Shown here piece after piece: positions 1 through 7,426 of a stretch of 64,000 nucleotides of DNA. The stretch's first letter is position 1. Each line of letters begins with the position of its first letter. This stretch comes from Streptomyces sp. NBC_00691. GTDB lineage: Bacteria; Actinomycetota; Actinomycetes; Streptomycetales; Streptomycetaceae. A program made the position numbers and the translations under genes. Location: positions 6,386,001 to 6,450,000 of the forward strand of contig NZ_CP109007.1 in the NCBI RefSeq assembly GCF_036226665.1, read 5' to 3'. Below the pieces are notes generated by a model. That model searched no databases and was not told the origin of the DNA. It saw only the letters and a list, made by a program, of their open reading frames with translations.

Positions 1-622
1 GCCGGCCGGCCGGGGTGACCTGCCGGGCGGTGAGCGAACCGCAGACGATGGCGGTGACCAGGGCGGCGAGCAGGATCGGCACCACCTTGAAGATGAACGG
101 GACCGTCATCCCCGAGCCGCTGTCCAGATCCGTCGCGAAGCCGACGACGGTGAGGACGATCGACACCGGGAAGAGGGCGAAGGCCGTCACGGCGAACACG
201 CCGCACCAGCGGGCCGTGGAGCGCCGGACCGCCGGATCGACGACGAGCCCGCGCGCGGCGAGCCCGTCGCCGATCTCCTGGACCGCCGGGTGCCGCATGA
301 CGGTCATCCGCAGGTGGTGCAGGGCCCCGTGCGGGGCGGCGGCGTGCGCCTGGAGCACGGCGCGCTCCACCGGGTCGTACGCGACGGGACGGACGACGGC
401 CACGATGCCGGGGCCGCCGATCGCCAGCCTGCCGTCCGCCTGGAGGGCGGTCAGGGCGGTGTCGACGACCCTGGCCGGGCCGCCGTTGAGGAAGGCGGCC
501 TCGTACCGGTCGTGGACCGGTCCGCCGGGTCCCCGGCGGGTCCGGACGACCCGGGTCACGAGCACCGCGATGCCCGTGATGCCGGCGATGTAGTAGAGCG
601 CGACCAGAACGTTCACGAGCAC
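1..622 (-). CDS. TIGR04222-domain membrane protein (3' end beyond window)
   Basis: The frame stays open to the left edge, so only about the first 207 residues are visible. A hydrophobic N-terminus (VLVALYYIAGITGIAVL) is followed by a conserved cytosolic-type segment with RYEAAFLNGG and ALQADGRLA, then two membrane-like segments (VFAVTAFALFPVSIVL and VVPILLAALVTAIVCG). This is the TIGR04222 pattern. Known members often end in a low-complexity Gly/Cys-rich tail, which here would lie outside the window. The GTG start at 622 is one base past the stop of the DUF692 gene, so the two are probably co-translated; GTG at 616 is an alternative. Function is unknown. The DUF692 partner makes a substrate or accessory role in peptide modification plausible, but that is inference. 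Confidence 0.75.
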   Translation of the reverse strand, partial: MLVNVLVALYYIAGITGIAVLVTRVVRTRRGPGGPVHDRYEAAFLNGGPARVVDTALTALQADGRLAIGGPGIVAVVRPVAYDPVERAVLQAHAAAPHGALHHLRMTVMRHPAVQEIGDGLAARGLVVDPAVRRSTARWCGVFAVTAFALFPVSIVLTVVGFATDLDSGSGMTVPFIFKVVPILLAALVTAIVCGSLTARQVTPAGR

Positions 623-623
623 C

Positions 624-2069
624 TCACTTCCGTACCAGTGCGTGCCGGGCGGCCCGCACGAGCCGGGCGGCGCGGCCCGGCGGGCGGCTGCCGGAACGGT
701 CCTGCCACCACTCCGTGAGCCGTCGGCGCGCCGCCGGGTCCTCCGGCCGCCCGGCGACCAGCAGATGCTCGGCGAAGTCGAGCGCGTCGCGGCGGTAGCC
801 GCCGTTCATGGGCCGGGACCGGGCGTACGCGAGGAAGGCCGGCCGGTAGTCCTTGCCCAGGATCCCGGGGAGTTCCGGCGCGACCTTCGCGACGACCCCG
901 GCCCGCTTGGCCGCGAGTGCCCGGCTCTGCACGCCGAGCCGCCGGCTGTCGAAGCCCTCGGGCACGGGGGTCCCGGCGACGAGCGCGGAGAGCAGCGCGG
1001 CCTGGGCCACGGCGACGCGCTGCCTGGCGCCGGGCCGGGGGCAGGGCGCGGCCCCGGGCCCGCCGTCGGAAGCCGGGGCGTCGTCGGTGGCGTCGGCGAC
1101 GGCGTCGGGCGAGGCACTGGGCATGAACCCGCCGGAGACCCGGGCCCCGGCGCCGATGAGCAGCGGCTGCGTCGCCACCGCCGCACCGCGCGGCGCCCGC
1201 ACGCCGTGACCCGGACCCCCGCGACCCGCGGTCTGTGCCCCGGCCCCGGCGCCGGTCAGCGTCGCCCGGATCGCCCGGAGTTCGTCCGCCAGCTCCTCCG
1301 CGGGCGGGAAGTCGTCGTCCCGCTCCAGCAGCACACCGGGCGGCGCGACCCGGGACGCGAGGTCCGCCAGGACGTCGAGCACCGCCGCCGGCACGGGATG
1401 CGCGTGCGTGTCGTGCCAGACCCCGTCCCGCTCGACGCCTCCCGCCACGTGCACGTACGCGATCGCCTCCACCGGCAGCTCCGACAGGGCCCGCGCCGGA
1501 TCCTCGCCCCGGTTGACGTGGTTGGTGTGCAGGTTGGCGACGTCGATGAGGAGCCGTACCCCCGTACGCTCCACGAGCTCCGCCAGGAAGCGTCCCTCCG
1601 ACATCTCCTCGCCGGGCCACGAGACGAGCGCGGCGATGTTCTCCAGGGCGAGCGGTACGGGCAGCGCGTCCTGCGCGATCCGTATGTTCTCGCAGAGCAC
1701 GTCGAGCGCGTCCCAGGTCCTGGGTACGGGAAGCAGGTGGCCCGCTTCGAGCTGCGGGGTCGCGGTGAGCGGCCCCCCGGCCCGGACGAACGCGATGTGC
1801 TCCGTGACCAGCGGCGCCCCCAGCGCCACCGCCTTCTCGCCGAGCGCGGCGAGCCGCGCCGGGTCGGGGCGGTCCGCGCCCCCGAGCCCCAGCGAGACGC
1901 CGTGCGGCACGACGGTGACGCCGCGCTCGCGCAGCCGCGTCAGGGAGTCGGGAAGGTGGTCGGCGCAGATGTTCTCCGCGACGACCTCCACCCAGTCGAT
2001 TCCGGACAGTCCCTCCACCGCGTCAGCGATCTCGGGACGCCAGCCGATGCCGATGCCGAGTTCCGTCAT
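624..2069 (-). CDS. DUF692 (MNIO-family) protein with SCO6045-like C-terminal domain
   Basis: Residues 1 to about 270 form a DUF692 TIM barrel, the multinuclear non-haem iron oxidase family that includes MbnB. Candidate metal ligands are visible in order: VVAEN, VPHGVSLG, VTEHIAF, LALENIA, DVANLHTNH, YVHVAGG, HDTHAHP and LERDDDFP. After a low-complexity linker, residues of about 350-481 (ALLSALVAGTPVPEGF, SRALAAKRAGVVAKVAPEL, YARSRPMNGGYRRDALDFAEHLL) look like the helical C-terminal domain of SCO6045-type proteins, perhaps a built-in version of the separate partner protein found with other MNIO enzymes. The ATG has a very strong ribosome site (GAAGGAGGGGG). MNIO enzymes oxidise Cys or Asp residues in peptides; the natural substrate here is unknown, and the adjacent membrane protein is the obvious candidate. 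Confidence 0.85.
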   Translation of the reverse strand: MTELGIGIGWRPEIADAVEGLSGIDWVEVVAENICADHLPDSLTRLRERGVTVVPHGVSLGLGGADRPDPARLAALGEKAVALGAPLVTEHIAFVRAGGPLTATPQLEAGHLLPVPRTWDALDVLCENIRIAQDALPVPLALENIAALVSWPGEEMSEGRFLAELVERTGVRLLIDVANLHTNHVNRGEDPARALSELPVEAIAYVHVAGGVERDGVWHDTHAHPVPAAVLDVLADLASRVAPPGVLLERDDDFPPAEELADELRAIRATLTGAGAGAQTAGRGGPGHGVRAPRGAAVATQPLLIGAGARVSGGFMPSASPDAVADATDDAPASDGGPGAAPCPRPGARQRVAVAQAALLSALVAGTPVPEGFDSRRLGVQSRALAAKRAGVVAKVAPELPGILGKDYRPAFLAYARSRPMNGGYRRDALDFAEHLLVAGRPEDPAARRRLTEWWQDRSGSRPPGRAARLVRAARHALVRK

Positions 2070-2139
2070 GTCCCCCTCCTTCGGTCCTCAGTCACCCACG
2101 TGATGGCCCCGGCGGGAGCGTTCGAATCCCTGGAGGGTC

Positions 2140-2165
2140 ACGTTCAGAGGTTGATTTGAGGTTCC
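2140..2165 (-). promoter_or_regulatory. Possible ECF-sigma promoter for the DUF692 operon
   Basis: On the minus strand, GGAAC is separated by 18 bases from CGT, about 70 bases upstream of the DUF692 start. This resembles the GGAAC-N16/18-CGT layout of many ECF sigma-factor promoters. It is a motif match only. Confidence 0.3.
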
Positions 2166-2206
2166 GTTCGGTCACGGCGGACGGCGGGGGTGTCGGCCGG
2201 TGACGG

Positions 2207-2914
2207 CTACGGCCGCGGCAGCCGCAGCGCCGGGGCGAAACGGTCGCTTCCCTCGGCCACCACGGTGGGGCCGGGGGCGATCTCCGTGAAGCCCGCGTCG
2301 CGGACCAGCGGGAGACCGCTCGCCGTGAGGGCGGGCCACTCCTCGGCCGTCGCGGTGCGGACCGCGAGCGGGAAGCCCGCCTCGTGCCAGGCCTTCCGGT
2401 CGGCGTCCCCCATCGCCCACCACAGGAGCTGCGCCCCGTGCCCGGTCTGGGCCATCGTCTTGCCCGCGGACATGTCGAGCTCCGGGTTGATCCACAGCAC
2501 CACCGCGCCCTCCGGTACGGGGCCGGGCACGGCCGGGTCGTCGAGGTCGGTGCCCGAGACCTGGAGCTTGGCCAGCTCCTTGGGCCAGCCGTCGAGCGGG
2601 ACCGGCGGGAAGACCCGTACCTCCGACTCCAGGCCGTCGACCGTGATCCCCGGCAGCGCGCCCGCGCGCCGCCACTCCGCGCCGCGCGCCCGGCGCACCA
2701 CCTTGCGGATCCTGGCGTCCTGCCAGTCGGTCATGGCCTGCGCCCACTCGCCCTCGCCGAGCGAGCGGTCGTCGGTGAGGATCTCCAGGACGGCGCGGGC
2801 GGCGGTCTCCAGGGCGTCGGTACGGGACGGCGGCGCGTCCCGTTCGATCCGTACGACCAACGGCAGGACGAACTGGGGCTTCTCATCGCGAAGATCGGTC
2901 TCATTGCTGCTCAC
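2207..2914 (-). CDS. Peptidyl-tRNA hydrolase, PTH2 (archaeal/eukaryotic) type
   Basis: 235 residues. The C-terminal half holds the PTH2 fold signature: VLWINPELDMSAGKTMAQTG then HGAQLLWWAMGD, with the conserved Lys, His/Gln and Gly residues, and RDAGFTEIAPGPTVVAEG near the end. The N-terminal half (about residues 1-115) is an actinobacterial extension. PTH2 enzymes release tRNA from stalled peptidyl-tRNA; most bacteria use the unrelated PTH1, so this would be a second enzyme. The GTG start at 2914 lies six bases after a CAGACT -10-like hexamer and has no ribosome site, which suggests a leaderless mRNA. A promoter-sized gap separates its stop from the DUF692 gene downstream, so they need not be one operon. 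Confidence 0.8.
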   Translation of the reverse strand: MSSNETDLRDEKPQFVLPLVVRIERDAPPSRTDALETAARAVLEILTDDRSLGEGEWAQAMTDWQDARIRKVVRRARGAEWRRAGALPGITVDGLESEVRVFPPVPLDGWPKELAKLQVSGTDLDDPAVPGPVPEGAVVLWINPELDMSAGKTMAQTGHGAQLLWWAMGDADRKAWHEAGFPLAVRTATAEEWPALTASGLPLVRDAGFTEIAPGPTVVAEGSDRFAPALRLPRP

Positions 2915-2985
2915 CGGGCAAGTCTGCCACTGCCCTCAGAAGCGTTTCTTGTGGGAATGAGCAGTTCCGGGCCAGGATGCCCCTC

Positions 2986-3660
2986 ATGAAGAGTGATCTT
3001 TTCACCGGCGAACACCTCGCCGAGACCGCGGATTTCCCGGGGATGACCCTCCAGAACGCCAAATCCGTCAAATACACCGTCAACGGCGAGATGCACGCCC
3101 GTCAGGGATCGATGATCGCCTTCCGCGGCGACCTCCGGTTCGAGCGCAAGGGTCAGGGCATCGGCGGCCTGCTCAAGCGGGCCGTCACCGGCGAGGGCCT
3201 GGCCCTGATGGCCGTGCGCGGCCAGGGCGAGGCGTGGTTCGCGCACGAGGCGCAGAACTGCTTCATCGTCGAGATCGAGCAGGGCGACGCCTTCTCGGTC
3301 AACGGCCGCAACGTGCTCTGCTTCGACGCCACACTCCACTACGAGATCAAGACCGTGAAGGGCGCCGGAATGACCAGCGGCGGCCTCTTCAACTCCGTCT
3401 TCTCCGGCTACGGCAAGGTCGCCCTCATGTGCGAGGGCACCCCGATCGTCATCCCCGTCAGCCCGCAGGCCCCGGTCTTCGTCGACACCGACGCCGTCGT
3501 CGGCTGGAGCGAGCAGCTGCACACCTCGCTCCACCGCTCGCAGTCCGTCGGCTCGATGATCCGCGGCGGCTCGGGCGAGGCGGTGCAGCTCAAGCTGGAG
3601 GGCCAGGGCTTCGTGGTCGTCCGGCCGAGCGAGCTGACCCCGCAGAAGACCTCGAATTGA
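2986..3660 (+). CDS. AIM24 family protein
   Basis: About 224 residues, matching the AIM24/TIGR00266 beta-sandwich family: KYTVNGEMHARQGSMIAFRG, GEGLALMAVRGQGEAWFA, VPVSPQAP-type loop and VDTDAVVGWSEQL. The family is named after a yeast mitochondrial protein; its bacterial role is undefined. ATG at 2986 is preferred because AGGA sits eight bases upstream; ATG at 2977 would add three residues. The following ABC transporter ATPase gene starts inside this gene's stop codon, so the two are probably translated together with the permease after it. Confidence 0.85.
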   Translation: MKSDLFTGEHLAETADFPGMTLQNAKSVKYTVNGEMHARQGSMIAFRGDLRFERKGQGIGGLLKRAVTGEGLALMAVRGQGEAWFAHEAQNCFIVEIEQGDAFSVNGRNVLCFDATLHYEIKTVKGAGMTSGGLFNSVFSGYGKVALMCEGTPIVIPVSPQAPVFVDTDAVVGWSEQLHTSLHRSQSVGSMIRGGSGEAVQLKLEGQGFVVVRPSELTPQKTSN

Positions 3661-4535
3661 GGCTGGAGCGGGTCGGGCGCCGGCACGGCCTCCGGGGGGC
3701 GTGGGTGCTCCGTGAGGTGGACCTCGACCTGCCCGCCGGGACCCTCGTCAGAGTCGTCGGCACGAACGGCACGGGGAAGTCGACCCTGCTGCGGCTGGTG
3801 GCGGGCGTCGACGCGCCCACCGCGGGACGCGTCACGGGCCGCCCGCCCCGCACGGCGTACGTCCCCGAGCGCTTCCCGGCCGCGCTGCCCTTCACGGCCG
3901 TCGAGTACCTGGTCCGTCTGGGGCGGGTGCAGGGTCTGGCCCCGGGGGCGGCGCGGGCGCGGGCGGGGGAGTGGCTGGAACGTTTCGGGGCGGGTGAGCA
4001 CATCCGTACGGCCATGGCGGAACTCTCCAAGGGCACGAGCCAGAAGGTCGCCGTGGCCCAGGCCTTCCTGGCCGACCCCTCCCTCCTGGTCCTCGACGAG
4101 GCCTGGACCGGCCTCGACACGGGGGCGCGTGCGGAACTGGACGCGGCGGTCCGCTCACGCAGGGCGGCGGGCGGAACGGTCGTCTTCGTCGACCACGACC
4201 CGCGGCGGCTGGAGGGAGAGCCGTCCGCGGTGTACGAGGTACGGGAGGGACGGGTCCGGGAGGCGGAGGGCGCGTTCCGTGCCCCTGCGGGCCCGGTGGG
4301 CCCGGTCCCGGACGCCGGGGCGCGGCCGCGTGTGCGGATCGTCGCCTCGGGCGGCCCGCGCGCCCTCCCGCTCCCGGAGCGGCTTCCCGGTCGCCCCGCC
4401 GTCGCGCCCGGACCCGACGGCGACGGCACCACCGTGCTCACCGTGGGCGCCGCCCACTCCGACGCCCTGCTGGGCGTCCTCCTCGCCGCCTCCTGGCACA
4501 TCCACCACCTCGGCCGTGAAGGCGTACGCGTATGA
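3657..4535 (+). CDS. ABC transporter ATP-binding protein
   Basis: The ATPase domain shows Walker A GTNGTGKST, signature LSKGTSQKVAVAQ, Walker B LLVLDEAW and switch His in VFVDHD. About 292 residues if translation begins at the TTG at 3657, which overlaps the AIM24 stop (TTGA); no ATG or well-placed GTG gives the expected N-terminus RLERVGRRHGLRG, so TTG is the best but not certain start. After residue of about 205 there is an extra C-terminal domain (VRIVASGGPRALPLPERL ... GVLLAASWHIHHL) of unknown role. The last four bases overlap the permease start. Substrate is unknown; the single small permease suggests an exporter or an accessory ABC system. Confidence 0.8.
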   Translation: MRLERVGRRHGLRGAWVLREVDLDLPAGTLVRVVGTNGTGKSTLLRLVAGVDAPTAGRVTGRPPRTAYVPERFPAALPFTAVEYLVRLGRVQGLAPGAARARAGEWLERFGAGEHIRTAMAELSKGTSQKVAVAQAFLADPSLLVLDEAWTGLDTGARAELDAAVRSRRAAGGTVVFVDHDPRRLEGEPSAVYEVREGRVREAEGAFRAPAGPVGPVPDAGARPRVRIVASGGPRALPLPERLPGRPAVAPGPDGDGTTVLTVGAAHSDALLGVLLAASWHIHHLGREGVRV

Positions 4536-5182
4536 CGGCGCTCCTGCGCTACCAGACCGGCCTGCTGCTCCGCTCGCAGCGCTGGCTCGCACCGCTCCTC
4601 CTGTACGCGGCCGTCCTCGGCGTCGGCGTCGAGGTGGGCGAACCCGTCCTCGGCGCGCTCGGTGTCACGGCCGGCGCCCTGCTCCCCGTCACCGCCTGGT
4701 CCGTACGGATCTGTGTCACACAGGAGCCGGCCGCCGCCCGGAACGTCGTCGCGGCGGCCGCCGGCCGGGGCCGCGCGCATCTCGCGGCGCTCGTCACCGG
4801 GACCCTCCTGCCCGCCCTGGTCGGCGTGGTAGCGGCCCTCGCGGTGACGGCGACCGGCGACCGTCGCGGGGTGACCGCGCCCGCCGCCCTGACGACGGGA
4901 CTCCTGGCGGTACTGGCCTGCGCCCTGACGGGCGCCGCCGTGGGCGCGCTGACGTCCCGCCCCTTCGTCCGGGCCCCCGGCTGGTCCGTCGCGGCCCTGG
5001 TCCTGGGCTCGCTGCTCGCCCTGGTGACCACCGGCTCACCGGCGAAGCACGCGATGACGGCCCTGGTCACCGGGGCCCGCACGGTGAGCGCGGACCCGCC
5101 GTGGCTCGCCTGCGGGGGAGCCGTGCTCCTCGCGGCGGTGTGCGCGATCCTCGCGTGCGGGGCCACGGCCCGGCTGGAGTGA
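4532..5182 (+). CDS. ABC transporter integral membrane subunit
   Basis: 216 residues, mostly hydrophobic, with about six predicted helices (for example APLLLYAAVLGVGVEVG, AALVTGTLLPALVGVVAALAV, LTTGLLAVLACALTGAAVGAL, WSVAALVLGSLLALV, LACGGAVLLAAVCAILAC). No solute-binding protein is nearby. The ATG overlaps the ATPase gene by four bases (ATGA), so it is the membrane partner of that ATPase. Substrate cannot be read from the sequence. Confidence 0.75.
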   Translation: MTALLRYQTGLLLRSQRWLAPLLLYAAVLGVGVEVGEPVLGALGVTAGALLPVTAWSVRICVTQEPAAARNVVAAAAGRGRAHLAALVTGTLLPALVGVVAALAVTATGDRRGVTAPAALTTGLLAVLACALTGAAVGALTSRPFVRAPGWSVAALVLGSLLALVTTGSPAKHAMTALVTGARTVSADPPWLACGGAVLLAAVCAILACGATARLE

Positions 5183-5196
5183 GTAGGCTCGAAGGC

Positions 5197-5394
5197 ATGA
5201 CCGACACGACCGAGTCCACGTCGTACTGCGCCACCCCGGAGTCCGGTCCGAAGCCCGAACCCGCGACCGAGGGCCCCTTCGCCGCCTGTGTGCTGTGCCA
5301 GGAGCCGACCGAGTACCCGGAGTCCACGAAGGGCATCACCCTGTGCCCGGTGTGCGAGTGGCAGGAGGCGGAGCGCACGGCCTGCTCGGGCTGA
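5197..5394 (+). CDS. Small zinc-ribbon-like protein
   Basis: 65 residues with two CxxC pairs, CVLC at residues of about 37-40 and CPVC at about 54-57, after an acidic, Pro/Glu-rich N-terminus. This spacing fits a small zinc ribbon. ATG follows a TAGGCT hexamer by seven bases, so the mRNA may be leaderless and independent of the permease gene 14 bases upstream. Partner and function are unknown. Confidence 0.65.
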   Translation: MTDTTESTSYCATPESGPKPEPATEGPFAACVLCQEPTEYPESTKGITLCPVCEWQEAERTACSG

Positions 5395-5419
5395 GCGTCC
5401 GCGCGTCCGCCCCCCCGGC

Positions 5420-6328
5420 TCACCCGCGCATCAGCTCCGAGACCTTCACGAAGCGATAGCCGCGGGCCCGGAGTTCCGGGACGATGCGGCGGATCGCCTG
5501 CTCGGTGACGGGGGCCGCGCTGCGCGTGCAGTGCATGACGACCAGGGAGCCCGGCTTCACCCCGTCGAGGACCTGCTCGGCCACCGCGTCCTCGTCCTGC
5601 GCGAAGGCGTCGCCGCTGACCACGTCCCACTGGACCGCCGTCACCCCGGCCGGGGCGAGCGCGCGGCGGGCCGCGTCGTCGTAGCAGCCGCCGGGGAAGC
5701 GGAAGTACGGGACGACGTTCACGGCCCCGGCGTCGCGGAAGGCGTCGAAGGCCCGCTGGACGTCGTCCGCCATGTCGGGCGTGGAGACGGTCGGGAGGCC
5801 GTAGCAGGGGGACGCGAAGGCGTAGTGGCTGTAGGAGTGGTTCGCGATCTCGAAGAGCGGGTCGCGGCCGATGGACCTCGCCTGGTCCGGGTACTCCTCC
5901 GCCCAGCGGCCCGTCATGAACACGGTGGCGTCCACCCTCAGCCGGCGGAGGGTCGCGATGAGCTGCGGGTTGTCGAAGTGCTCGCCCTCCGCGGCCCGGG
6001 GCCCCTGATCGGCCGTCATGTCGGCGTCGAAGGTGAGTGCGACGACCTTCTCCGCGCGCTTCGCCGTGGTCTTCCCCGCGCCCTTCGCCCGGCGCGTGTA
6101 CACGGGGGTGAGGCCGCCGGGACCCGGAGCCATGGTGGGCGGTGCGGCGGGGACGCGCGCGGGCTTGGGTCCGGCCGCCGCGGCGCTCGCCCGGGGCGAG
6201 GGGCTGGTGGTGGCGGCCGGTTCCTTCGCCGGCGGGGCCGGGGGTGTGTCGACGGCTTCCCGGCCGCATCCGACGAGGACGGCGCCCAGAAGACCGAGCG
6301 CCGCCAAGTTCCGTACAGAAATGTTCAC
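5420..6328 (-). CDS. Polysaccharide deacetylase family lipoprotein
   Basis: 302 residues. The N-terminus is a lipoprotein signal with lipobox VLVGC (Cys21), followed by about 70 residues of Pro/Ala-rich linker, then a NodB-type carbohydrate esterase 4 domain. Visible motifs are ALTFDADM at about 97-104 (the usual TFDDG motif is TFDAD here), HSYSHYAF with the two metal-binding His residues, PYFRFPGGCYDD, and VVMHCTRS near the C-terminus. Such enzymes remove acetyl groups from peptidoglycan or other surface glycans; the exact substrate is unknown. GTG start at 6328 with no clear ribosome site. Confidence 0.85.
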   Translation of the reverse strand: MNISVRNLAALGLLGAVLVGCGREAVDTPPAPPAKEPAATTSPSPRASAAAAGPKPARVPAAPPTMAPGPGGLTPVYTRRAKGAGKTTAKRAEKVVALTFDADMTADQGPRAAEGEHFDNPQLIATLRRLRVDATVFMTGRWAEEYPDQARSIGRDPLFEIANHSYSHYAFASPCYGLPTVSTPDMADDVQRAFDAFRDAGAVNVVPYFRFPGGCYDDAARRALAPAGVTAVQWDVVSGDAFAQDEDAVAEQVLDGVKPGSLVVMHCTRSAAPVTEQAIRRIVPELRARGYRFVKVSELMRG

Positions 6329-6425
6329 GATCGGAAGTTAACTGATCAAAGTGTCTAACGCTCGCGACTCGACAGCTGCAGCACGCGAGTCCACGCGGTG
6401 AGCTGACGCACCATCGCGGCGCCGC

Positions 6426-7328
6426 TCACGTGGCCAGGAGCCGTCGTCGGCTCTCGGCCACGTCGAAGTCCCCCGGCGGGTACGCCGGGTCCAGTGCCTC
6501 CAGGTGTTCCAGCAGCAGGGTGCTGATCGCCCAGTTGCGGTACCACTTGCGGTCCGCCGGGACCAGATACCAGGGGGCCTCGTCCGCCGAGCAGCGTTCC
6601 AGGGCGATCTCGTACGCCTCCTGGTACGCCGGCCACATGCCGCGCTCCTCGATGTCGCCCACGTTGAACTTCCAGTGCTTCTCCGGGTTGTCCAGCCGTT
6701 CGAGCAGCCGGTCGCGTTGTTCCTCGTACGAGATGTGGAGGAAGACCTTGACGACCGTCACGCCGTCGTCGGCGAGGGACTTCTCGAAGTGGTTGATCTG
6801 GCCGTACCGGCGCCCGAGCTGGGAGCGCGGGACCAGCTCCCGTACCCGGGCGATGAGCACGTCCTCGTAGTGGGAGCGGTCGAAGATGCCGATCTCGCCC
6901 GGATGGGGCAGCGCCTTCGTGATCCGCCAGAGGAAGGGGTGGTCCAGTTCCTCCGGCGTCGGGGCCTTGAAGGCGCGGATGCGGCAGCCGGAGGGGTTGA
7001 AGAGGCCGATGACGTGCTTGACCGTGCCGCCCTTGCCGCTGGTGTCCATCCCCTGGAGGACGAGCAGGACACGGCGCCGGTCGCCCGCCGTGCTCGCCGC
7101 GTACAGGCGTTCCTGCAGGTCCGCGAGGCGCGGCCCGAGGGCGGCGGTGGCGGCCACGCCGGCCGCCTTGTCGGCGGGTCCGGCCGGGGTGGCGGAGGCG
7201 TCGTACGAGCCGAGGTCGACGCGCTCGCCCTCGGGGACGCGGAGCAGCTCCCGCAGGGGGGCCGTCCGCTGCTTCCGCTTCTTCTTCCCGTCCTTCCCGC
7301 TCTCCTTCTTCCCGTCCTTCTTCGCCAC
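6426..7328 (-). CDS. ppk2: Polyphosphate kinase 2 family protein
   Basis: 300 residues. A Lys-rich N-terminus (residues 1-20) precedes a PPK2 domain: LLVLQGMDTSGKGGTVKHV (P-loop), FKAPTPEELDHPFLWR, IGIFDRSHYEDVL (lid and Walker B region) and KVFLHISYEEQRDRL. PPK2 enzymes move phosphate between polyphosphate and nucleotides; whether this one acts on AMP, ADP or GDP cannot be told by eye. GTG start preceded by GGAAGGGG. It stands alone between the deacetylase and PhoX-like genes, both also on the minus strand. Confidence 0.9.
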   Translation of the reverse strand: MAKKDGKKESGKDGKKKRKQRTAPLRELLRVPEGERVDLGSYDASATPAGPADKAAGVAATAALGPRLADLQERLYAASTAGDRRRVLLVLQGMDTSGKGGTVKHVIGLFNPSGCRIRAFKAPTPEELDHPFLWRITKALPHPGEIGIFDRSHYEDVLIARVRELVPRSQLGRRYGQINHFEKSLADDGVTVVKVFLHISYEEQRDRLLERLDNPEKHWKFNVGDIEERGMWPAYQEAYEIALERCSADEAPWYLVPADRKWYRNWAISTLLLEHLEALDPAYPPGDFDVAESRRRLLAT

Positions 7329-7426
7329 TGCGTGCCCCTTCCGCCGCCCCGCGCGTCCGTCCTCACCCGATCCTGCGACGGAACCCGGCCGCCCGCGAGC
7401 GCGGACGACCGGGCACCGCGCTCAGC

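Noticed and set aside
2901..3083. 60-codon minus-strand frame antisense to the AIM24 start.
   Set aside because: No ribosome site or motif, and fully overlaps a supported gene.
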